Source: Pseudomonas quebecensis (lineage in GTDB: Bacteria; Pseudomonadota; Gammaproteobacteria; Pseudomonadales; Pseudomonadaceae). From it: a stretch of 64,000 bases of DNA. Below the pieces are notes generated by a model that worked only from the letters and a program-made list of their open reading frames with translations, was not told where the DNA came from and did no database searches. Position 1 is the stretch's first letter. The number at the start of each line of letters is the position of its first letter. Shown here one piece after another: positions 19,738-26,847 of this stretch. A program made the translations under genes and the position numbers. The stretch is from positions 496,001 to 560,000 of the forward strand of contig NZ_CP112866.1 of NCBI RefSeq assembly GCF_026410085.1. The letters run 5' to 3'.

Positions 19738-19865
19738 CACCGCCAGGCCGGGGCGGCATAGCGCCCCGGTCTGATTTTTTCCCGGAAACTTCCCTGTGGC
19801 TGGCATACTGGCGCCTTTGCGGACCCCCGTATGCCGGGTCCAAATGGCTGTCATGGGGAAGTGCG

Positions 19866-20342
19866 GTGAAGAAAATTGCAGTGTTCGCCGATGTACAAAA
19901 CCTCTATTACACCGTGCGCCAGGCCTATGGCTGCCACTTCAACTACGCCGCCCTGTGGGCTGATATCAGCTCCCGCGGGCAGATCGTCGAGGCGTATGCC
20001 TATGCCATCGACCGGGGCGACAGCAAGCAGCAGCAGTTCCAGCAGATCCTGCGCAACCTGGGCTTTACGGTAAAGCTCAAGCCGTATATCCAGCGCAGCG
20101 ACGGCTCGGCCAAGGGCGACTGGGACGTGGGTATCACCCTCGACATCATGGACGCCGCCGACCACGTCGACGAAGTGGTGCTGGCCTCCGGTGACGGTGA
20201 TTTCGACATGCTGCTCGAACGCATCATCCACAAACATGGCGTTGAAGCCGTGGCTTATGGCGTGCCGGGGCTCACGGCCAATTCATTGATACGCGCCGCC
20301 AGCCGCTACGTGCCGATCGAAGGCGCGTTGCTGCTTAAATAG
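19866..20342 (+). CDS. NYN domain (LabA/DUF88-like) protein
   Basis: 158 residues with a GTG start. NYN/PIN-like nuclease fold: the first acidic residue in AVFADVQNLYYTVRQ, then KGDWDVGITLDIMDAA and the acidic cluster VLASGDGDFDMLLERI, and a C-terminal GVPGLTANSLIRAASRYVPI. These acidic residues would bind metal in a ribonuclease. Followed after 25 bp by a DEDDh exonuclease, so the pair may be one operon in nucleic-acid processing. Substrate unknown. Confidence 0.88.
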   Translation: MKKIAVFADVQNLYYTVRQAYGCHFNYAALWADISSRGQIVEAYAYAIDRGDSKQQQFQQILRNLGFTVKLKPYIQRSDGSAKGDWDVGITLDIMDAADHVDEVVLASGDGDFDMLLERIIHKHGVEAVAYGVPGLTANSLIRAASRYVPIEGALLLK

Positions 20343-20367
20343 TTGTTTTGACGGAGTAGGAACAGGT

Positions 20368-20979
20368 TTGGAACGTATAGCGGTCATCGACTTTGAAACC
20401 ACCGGCATCACCCCGAGCAGCCAGTGCCGGGCCACGGAAATTGCCGTGGTCATCCTTGAGCGCGGGCACATCGTCGACCGCTACCAGAGCCTGATGAATG
20501 CCGGCGTGCGCGTGCCGGGCTTTATCGAACAACTGACCGGCATCAGCACCGCCATGTTGCGCAGCGCACCACCGGCCGAGCGGGTGATGAACGAAGTCAA
20601 CGAGTTCGTCGGCATCACGCCGCTGCTGGCGCACAACGCCGCATTCGACCAGAAATTCTGGGACTACGAACTGGGCCTGATCCGCCGCACCCGCCTGCAG
20701 AAATTCGCCTGTTCCCTGCTGCTGGCCCGCCGCCTGATGCCCTCGGCACCCAACCATAAGCTCGGCACCTTGAATGCTTTCGCTCAACTGCCTCATACCG
20801 GCAAGGCTCACCGTGCATTGGCGGACGCGGAAATGGCCGCCAACCTGACGGCGCATTTGGCCCAGGAACTGCGACGTACCCATGGCCTGCGCGAACTGTC
20901 CCACGACCTGCTGTGCACCTTGCAGAAGGTGCCGGCGGCGAAGATCAATGAGCATTTAAAGAAGCATCGCGGGTTCTGA
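20368..20979 (+). CDS. DEDDh-type 3'-5' exonuclease (DnaQ-like)
   Basis: 203 residues. The start is TTG, preceded by GGAG at good distance; no ATG lies near. ExoI motif VIDFETTG (Asp and Glu), ExoII LAHNAAFDQKF, and ExoIII HRALADAEMAANL give the complete DEDDh set, so the enzyme should be active. It resembles DNA polymerase III epsilon-type proofreading domains but has no polymerase-binding tail, so it is a stand-alone exonuclease of DNA or RNA. Confidence 0.9.
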   Translation: MERIAVIDFETTGITPSSQCRATEIAVVILERGHIVDRYQSLMNAGVRVPGFIEQLTGISTAMLRSAPPAERVMNEVNEFVGITPLLAHNAAFDQKFWDYELGLIRRTRLQKFACSLLLARRLMPSAPNHKLGTLNAFAQLPHTGKAHRALADAEMAANLTAHLAQELRRTHGLRELSHDLLCTLQKVPAAKINEHLKKHRGF

Positions 20980-20999
20980 CAGAACAACTCCGCTGGAAA

Positions 21000-21088
21000 T
21001 GTGGGAAGGGGCTTGCCCCCGATTGTGGTGTGTCAGTCACAGATTAGCTGACCGGTCCACCGCTATCGGGGGCAAGCCCCCTCCCACG
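21000..21088. repeat. REPIN: two inverted REP palindromes
   Basis: TGTGGGAAGGGGCTTGCCCC at the left and GGGGGCAAGCCCCCTCCCAC at the right face each other around a spacer with CAGTCACAG and ACCGCTATCG. Its right half belongs to the 692-bp direct repeat. Confidence 0.8.
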
Positions 21089-21103
21089 TTAGTTATGTGT
21101 CGT

Positions 21104-21400
21104 TCATCGAGGCTGCACACACTCCAGAGCCTGATCCACCACTCCCTTTGCCATCTCCACCAAATGCATCACCGCCCGCTGCTGCACATCCATCGCTTCC
21201 CCCGACGAATGTGCGGTGCCCACCGCGCAGTGCAACAAATCCGCCGCGTGGGCGAGGGCGTCTTCGAGGCTCAGGTTGTCGTTCAGGGTGAAAGTGGGCG
21301 CATCGGGGGCGCTGGCTTTGAGGTAGTAGTCGATGGCGCGGCGGTGGAGCAGGGCGTCTTCGCTGGGGAAGTGGGGTGGATCGGGGGTAACTTTGACCAT
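21104..21400 (-). CDS. DUF6124/DUF3077-like small protein, copy 1
   Basis: 98 residues, soluble and acidic, starting MVKVTPDPPHFPSEDALLHR. The N-terminus resembles DUF6124 proteins, while the core (LEDALAHAADLLHCAVGTAH, RAVMHLVEMAKGVVDQALE) also resembles DUF3077, two small multi-copy Pseudomonas families. Ribosome site ACGGAGAAG precedes the ATG. The 5' leader contains a long stem. The encoded protein is identical to the copy at 22896-23192. Function unknown. Confidence 0.75.
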   Translation of the reverse strand: MVKVTPDPPHFPSEDALLHRRAIDYYLKASAPDAPTFTLNDNLSLEDALAHAADLLHCAVGTAHSSGEAMDVQQRAVMHLVEMAKGVVDQALECVQPR

Positions 21401-21449
21401 GATGTCGCTTCTCCGTCAGATAAGAAGCTGCACCATTCGCTTGCACGCG

Positions 21450-21540
21450 AATTAGGGTGGCAGCGGTACGCGGGTGTGCAAGACCGAGACGGAGTTCGGT
21501 AGATCCGAAGATCTCCCGCGTACAACTGCCATAACGAATT
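21450..21540 (-). promoter_or_regulatory. Structured leader upstream of the small gene, copy 1
   Basis: Plus-strand TGGCAG (21458-21463) pairs with CTGCCA (21526-21531), and GTACGCGGG (21466-21474) with CCCGCGTAC (21515-21523): 15 pairs with one 2x2 mismatch, flanked by AATT on both sides. The 40-nt interior contains ACCGA/TCGGT and AGAT/ATCT sub-hairpins. A further hairpin CGGAC/GTCCG lies at 21595-21610. It ends about 50-60 nt before the minus-strand ATG, as expected for a 5'-UTR element. The rest of the 486-bp gap 21401-21886 holds no convincing gene. Confidence 0.6.
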
Positions 21541-21886
21541 ACCGCCTGAAAAAACAGACGTTAAAGAGTTAAAGCTTTTGAGTATTACCGTCGGCGGACT
21601 TGCACGTCCGGTCACCGAAAACTCGATGACTGGGCGAGACTAGCTACCTGATCCGACGGAAACAAGGCCGTGGGATTCTCTCGGAAACGTCCCGCAAATG
21701 AAAGGGATCGGTCTTGCTGGCCTTTGAAACAACAGCTCTTTTTCGGGGCGTTTATTTGCTTTCTGAATAGTCAGTAAGCTTAGACTTGCTGTCATGTCGG
21801 ACTTTTCTGGATTTTCCCGTCTCCCGTCTATAGCCCTTCGCTGCGACCTAAGATCCCTGCTGTCATTTACGTACAGGGACTACGTC

Positions 21887-22453
21887 ATGCAGGAAAGCGA
21901 TCTTCACACAGCAATCATGCGAAGCCAGTTTGAACTCCAGCGTAACGGCATCGATTTCGGCTCAACTTCAAACGTGGCGTTTCATTTGGGAAACGCGATG
22001 ACAAGCTGCCCGGCAGTCATGGTTTTACCTGGTTCGCCAAGCTGGACCCATGGCGCCAGTTACCAGCTCCTCAAGCCCGTGCATGCTGACTCCTCGGTGC
22101 CGAGCACCACGTTTGACGAACTCTGGAAATGCACACAGCAACACTACGGCTTGACGGCCGCAACGGTTCTCACTGGTGCCGCGGGCATACCTATCAGCAA
22201 AATGGCCGTGGGCACTTGGGTTCATGTTGGCTCCAGCAAAACGACGAACTTGGCGAGTCTTATTGGCATGCGCTTTTTCCCCCGTACATTGATCAGGCAA
22301 CCCACGGTGGCCAGAATGGCGAAAGCAACGTTTGGCACCGTCCGGGTATTTGGCATTATTGGGCGGGGCATTCCGTTCGTAGCTGCGGGGTTAGCTGTTT
22401 TTGATCTAATCAGTATTGGTAAGTGCGCCTATGAGGCCAGAAATGGAAGGTAG
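21887..22453 (+). CDS. Unknown protein with hydrophobic C-terminus (module gene 1)
   Basis: 188 residues from the ATG giving MQESDLHTAIMRSQFEL, preceded by CAGGGA; an upstream in-frame ATG adds 31 unsupported residues. An N-terminal helical, polar region (SQFELQRNGIDFGSTSNVAFH) is followed by a Ser/Thr-rich centre and a C-terminus with two hydrophobic segments, TVRVFGIIGRGIPFVAAGLAVF. Codon use is less GC-biased than in neighbouring genes. It overlaps the acyl-carrier-like gene, implying coupled translation. The pairing recalls enterobacterial modules where a small membrane-associated protein precedes a DUF1493 protein, but I cannot name a function. Confidence 0.7.
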   Translation: MQESDLHTAIMRSQFELQRNGIDFGSTSNVAFHLGNAMTSCPAVMVLPGSPSWTHGASYQLLKPVHADSSVPSTTFDELWKCTQQHYGLTAATVLTGAAGIPISKMAVGTWVHVGSSKTTNLASLIGMRFFPRTLIRQPTVARMAKATFGTVRVFGIIGRGIPFVAAGLAVFDLISIGKCAYEARNGR

Positions 22454-22715
22454 CCCGACTAGAACCGAGATCAGCGAAAAGGTAATTCAGCTATTCGTCG
22501 ATATCATCGGCTTTATCGACCGAAGTCAGGTCACGGAGCAAACGGACTTCATCCATGACTTCAAGATTATTGATGATGATTTGACCTGCTTTGTCATGCA
22601 GATCAAGTGGCAATTCAACTTGCAGGCGACGCAGGAGGATTGGGATCACATCACTACCATCAAGCAGATAGTCGACTTGATCGTTGAGCGCGCGAATTTG
22701 CAGTGCGGCCACTGA
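22443..22715 (+). CDS. Acyl-carrier-like DUF1493-type protein (module gene 2)
   Basis: 90 residues from MEGSPTRTEISEKV (GAGG 6 bases ahead); ATG at 22431 is an alternative. The predicted four-helix layout and TDFIHDFKIIDDDLTCFVMQ mirror acyl carrier proteins, but the phosphopantetheine-bearing Ser of the DSL motif is replaced by Asp (DDDL), so it probably cannot carry an acyl chain. This is the DUF1493 pattern. It begins inside the preceding gene (11-bp overlap), so the two are translationally linked. A divergent 3' remnant of such a gene lies at 23515-23575. Confidence 0.65.
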   Translation: MEGSPTRTEISEKVIQLFVDIIGFIDRSQVTEQTDFIHDFKIIDDDLTCFVMQIKWQFNLQATQEDWDHITTIKQIVDLIVERANLQCGH

Positions 22716-22721
22716 CGCCAT

Positions 22722-22880
22722 CGGGGGCAAGCCCCCTCCCACATTGGATCTGTGTTTACCTTCGGATTGGCGCAGTCAACGCGGTCAAAACTGTGGGAGG
22801 GGGCTTGCCCCCGATGGCAATCTGTCAGTCACAGATTAGCTGACCGGTCCACCGCTATCGGGGGCAAGCCCCCTCCCACA
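22722..22880. repeat. REP arms between module and second repeat copy
   Basis: One 70-odd-bp unit (GCAAGCCCCCTCCCACATTG to GCGGTCAAAACTGTGGG) like those of the array at 23581, followed by a REPIN with arms at 22792 and 22861-22880. No gene in this gap. Confidence 0.75.
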
Positions 22881-22895
22881 TTAGTTATGTGTCGT

Positions 22896-23192
22896 TCATC
22901 GAGGCTGCACACACTCCAGAGCCTGATCCACCACTCCCTTTGCCATCTCCACCAAATGCATCACCGCCCGCTGCTGCACATCCATCGCTTCCCCCGACGA
23001 ATGTGCAGTGCCCACCGCGCAGTGCAACAAATCCGCCGCGTGGGCGAGGGCGTCTTCGAGGCTCAGGTTGTCGTTCAGGGTGAAAGTGGGCGCATCGGGG
23101 GCGCTGGCTTTGAGGTAGTAGTCGATGGCGCGGCGGTGGAGCAGGGCGTCTTCGCTGGGGAAGTGGGGTGGATCGGGGGTAACTTTGACCAT
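22896..23192 (-). CDS. DUF6124/DUF3077-like small protein, copy 2
   Basis: 98 residues, identical in protein sequence to the copy at 21104-21400; the one substitution found within the gene changes a Thr codon from ACC to ACT. Same ribosome site and same structured leader. With both copies intact, dosage or recent duplication is a likelier explanation than functional divergence. Confidence 0.75.
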   Translation of the reverse strand: MVKVTPDPPHFPSEDALLHRRAIDYYLKASAPDAPTFTLNDNLSLEDALAHAADLLHCAVGTAHSSGEAMDVQQRAVMHLVEMAKGVVDQALECVQPR

Positions 23193-23241
23193 GATGTCGC
23201 TTCTCCGTCAGATAAGAAGCTGCACCATTCGCTTGCACGCG

Positions 23242-23332
23242 AATTAGGGTGGCAGCGGTACGCGGGTGTGCAAGACCGAGACGGAGTTCGGTAGATCCGA
23301 AGATCTCCCGCGTACAACTGCCATAACGAATT
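23242..23332 (-). promoter_or_regulatory. Structured leader upstream of the small gene, copy 2
   Basis: Identical stem arrangement to copy 1: TGGCAG/CTGCCA at 23250 and 23318, GTACGCGGG/CCCGCGTAC inside. The 639-bp gap 23193-23831 holds this leader, the rest of repeat copy 2, a gene remnant and the 74-bp REP array, with no other ORF I would support. Confidence 0.6.
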
Positions 23333-23514
23333 ACCGCCTGAAAAAACAGACGTTAAAGAGTTAAAGCTTTTGAGTATTACCGTCGGCGGACTTGCACGTC
23401 CGGTCACCGAAAACTCGATGACTGGGCGAGACTAGCTACCTGATCCGACGGAAACAAGGCCGTGGGATTCTCTCGGAAACGTCCCGCAAATGAAAGGGAT
23501 CAGTCTTGCTGGCC

Positions 23515-23575
23515 ATCCAAGCATTCTGACGGCGTCGCGATCGTTGAGCGCTCGAATTTGCGGTGCGGCCACTGA
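23515..23575 (+). pseudogene. 3' remnant of a second acyl-carrier-like gene
   Basis: Directly after repeat copy 2, an open frame ends AIVERSNLRCGH then TGA, against LIVERANLQCGH then TGA in the intact gene ending at 22715. The similarity continues past the stop into the same REP unit, offset 860 bp. Upstream of the last dozen codons only weak likeness remains. It looks like the tail of a deleted second module. Confidence 0.65.
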
Positions 23576-23580
23576 CGCCA

Positions 23581-23826
23581 TCGGGGGCAAGCCCCCTCCC
23601 ACATTGGATCTGTGTTTACCTTCGGATTGCGTAGTCAACGCGGTCAAAACTGTGGGAGGGGCAAGCCCCCTCCCACATTGGATCTGTGTTTACCTTCGGA
23701 TTGCGTAGTCAACGCGGTCAAAACTGTGGGAGGGGCAAGCCCCCTCCCACATTGGATCTGTGTTTACCTTCGGATTGCGCAGTCAACGCGGTCAAAACTG
23801 TGGGAGGGGGCTTGCCCCCGATGGCG
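23581..23826. repeat. 74-bp tandem REP array
   Basis: TGTGGGAGGGG arms begin at 23651, 23725 and 23799, exactly 74 bp apart. Each unit holds a REP palindrome plus the spacer TTGGATCTGTGTTTACCTTC and GTCAACGCGGTCAAAAC. A partial unit precedes 23651, and the array ends with a full-strength GGGAGGGGGCTTGCCCCC arm. Confidence 0.88.
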
Positions 23827-23831
23827 ATCTA

Positions 23832-24293
23832 TCAGCCAAGCGTTTTCCCATTGCCTTCCAATTGCCCCAACGGCACTCGCCGTTCTATCGCGCTCGATAG
23901 GATGATCGAGGTCTTGCTGAACCCAAACTTTGCAATCCGGTTGATCAGGTTTTCCAGCTCCTGCATCGACCCCACCGCCGCCTGCATGATCACGCAGGGG
24001 TCGCCGGTGACGCGGTGGCACTCGGTCAGTTCGGGGATTTCGGCGAGGGCGTCGTAGACCTTTTGATTACCGTGGTGGGTCAGGCGCAGTTCAATCACGC
24101 ATTGAATCGGTAAGCCCACTTTGGACAGGTCCACCTTGGCCTGATAGCCGGTGATTACCCCGCTGGCCTCCAGCTTGGCCACGCGTTCGGCCACGGCCGG
24201 GGCGGAGAGGTTAACGATGCGCGCCAGTTGTGCGTAGGACGCGCGGCCGTCTTCAAGCAGGGCGTTGAGGAGCATGCGGTCGTATTTGTCCAT
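23832..24293 (-). CDS. Lrp/AsnC family transcriptional regulator
   Basis: 153 residues from MDKYDRMLLNALLEDG. Winged HTH (ASYAQLARIVNLSAPAVAERV) and RAM domain (VIELRLTHHGNQKVYDALAE, TECHRVTGDPCVIMQAAVGS). It is divergent from an EamA exporter, a common layout in which an Lrp-type sensor of an amino acid controls its exporter. An inverted CCCATA/TATGGG lies between them. The gene ends at the REP array. Confidence 0.92.
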   Translation of the reverse strand: MDKYDRMLLNALLEDGRASYAQLARIVNLSAPAVAERVAKLEASGVITGYQAKVDLSKVGLPIQCVIELRLTHHGNQKVYDALAEIPELTECHRVTGDPCVIMQAAVGSMQELENLINRIAKFGFSKTSIILSSAIERRVPLGQLEGNGKTLG

Positions 24294-24340
24294 AGAAAGG
24301 CTCCAATCACCGGTTGCTTTCGAAAACAAAGCTTATAGCC

Positions 24341-24370
24341 CCCATAACCCTGTTTTGAAAAGTGTATGGG
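24341..24370. promoter_or_regulatory. Putative Lrp-type operator between regulator and exporter
   Basis: CCCATA (24341-24346) and TATGGG (24365-24370) are inverted around an AT-rich centre (ACCCTGTTTTGAAAAGTG), about 50 bp from the regulator ATG and about 83 bp from the exporter ATG. A half-related GTTTAAAC follows. Inferred from position and symmetry only. Confidence 0.4.
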
Positions 24371-24452
24371 CCGTTTAAACAGGTTTTGTAACTTATTTTT
24401 ATCCGCCTGCCTTTCTAGAATAAGCCTCCCGTTTCCGTCATAGAGCCGCCCC

Positions 24453-25349
24453 ATGCCTGGCCCACGTCGCTTTCCCTTACCGTTGATCGCTGCCTTCTTT
24501 GCTTTATATGTGATCTGGGGTTCCACCTACCTGGTGATCCGCATCGGCGTCGAATATTGGCCGCCGCTGTTGCTAGCGGGGATTCGGTTTTGCACGGCGG
24601 GGGCGTTGATGTATGGCTACCTCAGATGGCGTGGGGTGCCGGCGCCGACCTGGAAGCAGTGGAAAGCCGCCGGGATGATCGGCATTTTGCTGCTCACCTT
24701 CGGCAATGGCGGCGTCAGCGTGGCCGAGCACACCGGCGTGTCGTCCGGTGTGGCGGCGCTGGCGGTAGCGACGGTGCCGCTGTTCACCCTGCTGTGCGGG
24801 TACTTCTGGGGCGCGCGTAATACGCGACTGGAATGGGCCGGGGTGATCCTGGGGATCGTCGGCATCGCCATGCTCAACATGGGCAACACCCTGCAGTCGA
24901 GTCCGATAGGGGCCGCGTTGTTGCTGTTTGCGGCGGCGTCATGGGCGTTCGGCTCGGTGTGGAGCCGGCAGTTGCCGTTGCCCCAGGGCGCCATGGCCAG
25001 TGCCGCGGAAATGCTGGTGGCCGGTGTGGCGTTGTTGATCGTCAGTGCGCTGTCCGGCGAGCACCTGCAGGCGATGCCTCCGTTGGAAGGCTGGCTGGCC
25101 CTGGCTTACTTGACCGTATTCGGCTCGATCATCGCCTTCAACGCCTATATGTACCTGCTCAAGCACGTGCGCCCGGCAGCGGCGACCAGTTACGCCTACG
25201 TCAACCCGGCGGTGGCGGTGTTGCTGGGGATTGTGTTCGTCGGTGAAACCATCGGCCTGGAAGAAGCCCTGGCCATGCTGGTGATTATCAGCGCGGTGCT
25301 GTTGATCAGCCTGCCCCAGTGGCGCAAGCCCAAGCCGGAAATAAGGTAA
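24453..25349 (+). CDS. EamA/DMT superfamily exporter (YedA/RhaT-like)
   Basis: 298 residues with ten predicted membrane helices in two EamA repeats. Repeat 1 starts PLIAAFFALYVIWGSTYLVIR, and repeat 2 contains FGSIIAFNAYMYLLKHVRP and VNPAVAVLLGIVFVGETIG. This places it in the drug/metabolite transporter group that exports metabolites or amino acids. Likely controlled by the divergent Lrp-type regulator. Substrate unknown. Confidence 0.9.
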   Translation: MPGPRRFPLPLIAAFFALYVIWGSTYLVIRIGVEYWPPLLLAGIRFCTAGALMYGYLRWRGVPAPTWKQWKAAGMIGILLLTFGNGGVSVAEHTGVSSGVAALAVATVPLFTLLCGYFWGARNTRLEWAGVILGIVGIAMLNMGNTLQSSPIGAALLLFAAASWAFGSVWSRQLPLPQGAMASAAEMLVAGVALLIVSALSGEHLQAMPPLEGWLALAYLTVFGSIIAFNAYMYLLKHVRPAAATSYAYVNPAVAVLLGIVFVGETIGLEEALAMLVIISAVLLISLPQWRKPKPEIR

Positions 25350-25396
25350 ACTGCCGCGCATTGCGACCTTGCGTTGATTTTTCCTACGGTAACTAC

Positions 25397-26731
25397 ATGA
25401 CTTTCGCCACCCTTGGCCTGATCGAACCCTTGCTGCGCGCCCTTGAGACGCTCGGCTACCAGACCCCGACGCCGGTGCAGGCGCAAGCCATTCCGGCGGT
25501 GCTGGCCGGTCGCGACCTGATGGCCGCCGCCCAGACCGGCACCGGCAAGACCGCCGGCTTCGCCGTGCCGTTGCTGCAATTGCTGACCCTGGAAGGGCCG
25601 AAAGTCGCCGCCAACTCGGCACGCGCGCTGATCCTGTGCCCAACCCGTGAGCTGGCCGAGCAGGTCCACGCCAGCGTCGCCGAATATGCGCAACACCTGC
25701 CGCTGACCACCTACGCGGTGTACGGCGGCGTGAGCATCAACCCGCAAATGATGAAGCTGCGCAAGGGCGTCGACATCCTGGTCGCCACCCCTGGCCGCTT
25801 GATCGATCTGTTCCGCCAGAACGCGCTGAAGCTCAATCAGCTGCAGACCCTGGTGCTGGACGAAGCGGATCGCATGCTCGACCTGGGCTTCTCCGAAGAA
25901 CTGGCGAACATCTACCGAATGCTGCCGAAAAAGCGCCAGACCCTGTTGTTTTCGGCGACCTTCTCCGATGACATCCGCCTACTGGCCGGGCAGATGCTCA
26001 ACGACCCGCTGAGCATCGAAGTCAGCCCACGCAACGTGGCGGCCAACACCGTCAAGCAGTGGGTGGTGCCGGTGGACAAGAAGCGCAAGCCGGAGCTGTT
26101 TGTGCACCTGATGCGCAAAGGCCGCTGGAAGCAGGTGCTGGTGTTTGCCAAGACCCGCAACGGCGTGGATGCGCTGGTGGACAAGTTGCAGGGCCTGGGC
26201 ATCAATGCCGACGGCATCCATGGCGACAAACCCCAGGCTACGCGCCAACGCGCGCTGGACCGCTTCAAGTCCAGCGATGTGCAGATCCTGGTGGCCACCG
26301 ATGTGGCGGCCCGTGGCCTGGACATTGAAGACCTGCCGCTGGTGGTCAACTTCGACCTGCCGATCGTGGCCGAGGACTACATCCACCGTATCGGCCGCAC
26401 TGGCCGCGCGGGCAACACCGGTGAGGCGATTTCCCTGGTGTGTGCCGATGAAGTGAACATGCTGTCGGCCATCGAGATGCTGACCCGTCAGACCCTCACG
26501 CGCAAAACCGAGCCGGACTTTGAGCCCGAGCACCGGGTGCCGGATACCGATGCCAGCGGGCAAGTGGTGAAGAAGCCGAAAAAACCGAAGAAGCCCAAGG
26601 CGTCCGGTGGTGGCGGCAAGAGCAATCTGGGCAAGTGGGTGGACAGTGGGGACGCGGCGCCGGTGGAGCCGTCGATCAAGCCGGTGCGCAAGGTGCCGGT
26701 GTTTAATACCGGGCCGCGTAAGAAGAAGTAA
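25397..26731 (+). CDS. rhlE: DEAD-box RNA helicase RhlE
   Basis: 444 residues from [13 protein letters not shown] motif ([16 protein letters not shown]), Walker [22 protein letters not shown], motif [10 protein letters not shown], motif III SATFS, motif [10 protein letters not shown] and motif [12 protein letters not shown] all present. A basic Lys/Pro-rich C-terminal tail ([17 protein letters not shown]) follows, as in RhlE proteins, where such tails bind RNA. The in-frame upstream extension runs back into the exporter and is rejected. Role: ribosome assembly or RNA decay. Confidence 0.95.
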   Translation: MTFATLGLIEPLLRALETLGYQTPTPVQAQAIPAVLAGRDLMAAAQTGTGKTAGFAVPLLQLLTLEGPKVAANSARALILCPTRELAEQVHASVAEYAQHLPLTTYAVYGGVSINPQMMKLRKGVDILVATPGRLIDLFRQNALKLNQLQTLVLDEADRMLDLGFSEELANIYRMLPKKRQTLLFSATFSDDIRLLAGQMLNDPLSIEVSPRNVAANTVKQWVVPVDKKRKPELFVHLMRKGRWKQVLVFAKTRNGVDALVDKLQGLGINADGIHGDKPQATRQRALDRFKSSDVQILVATDVAARGLDIEDLPLVVNFDLPIVAEDYIHRIGRTGRAGNTGEAISLVCADEVNMLSAIEMLTRQTLTRKTEPDFEPEHRVPDTDASGQVVKKPKKPKKPKASGGGGKSNLGKWVDSGDAAPVEPSIKPVRKVPVFNTGPRKKK

Positions 26732-26732
26732 A

Positions 26733-26847
26733 TGATCGTTCCCACGCTCTGCGTGGGAATGCATCCTGTGACGCTCTGCGTCACGACTCTACAGCGGGAC
26801 GCGGAGCGTCCCTGGCGGCATTACCACGCGGAGCGTGGGAACGATCA
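26733..26847. repeat. 115-bp inverted-repeat element (GATCGTTCCCACGC type)
   Basis: TGATCGTTCCCACGCTC at the left and GAGCGTGGGAACGATCA at the right are inverted ends, with internal palindromes CCCACGCTCTGCGTGGG and GTGACGCTCTGCGTCAC. This element type is widespread in pseudomonads. The right end supplies the TGA stop of the neighbouring flavoprotein gene, and the whole could serve as a two-way terminator. Confidence 0.8.

Larger units (their letters stand above)
21031..21722. repeat. 692-bp direct repeat, copy 1
   Basis: Runs from TGTCAGTCACAG to GGTCTTGCTGGCC and recurs 1792 bp downstream at 22823-23514. I found only about three substitutions: G/A at the REP arm near 21088, a synonymous change in the gene near 21210, and G/A near 21710. 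It carries the DUF6124/DUF3077-like gene, its structured leader and a right-hand REP arm. The near identity implies recent duplication or gene conversion. Confidence 0.92.
22823..23514. repeat. 692-bp direct repeat, copy 2
   Basis: Same content and orientation as copy 1, offset exactly 1792 bp, ending GGCC at 23514, where similarity to copy 1 stops abruptly. The two copies bracket the two-gene module and could recombine to delete it. Confidence 0.92.

Noticed and set aside
21283..21615. 110-codon minus-strand ORF through the structured leader (and its twin at 23075-23407)
   Set aside because: It covers the stem-loops and then reads the small gene out of frame; Ser/Pro/Arg-rich with no ribosome site. 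The leader explains the conservation better.
21000..23826. CRISPR array
   Set aside because: Repeats are REP palindromes and a 74-bp tandem ladder with identical spacers; there are no unique spacers and no cas genes.
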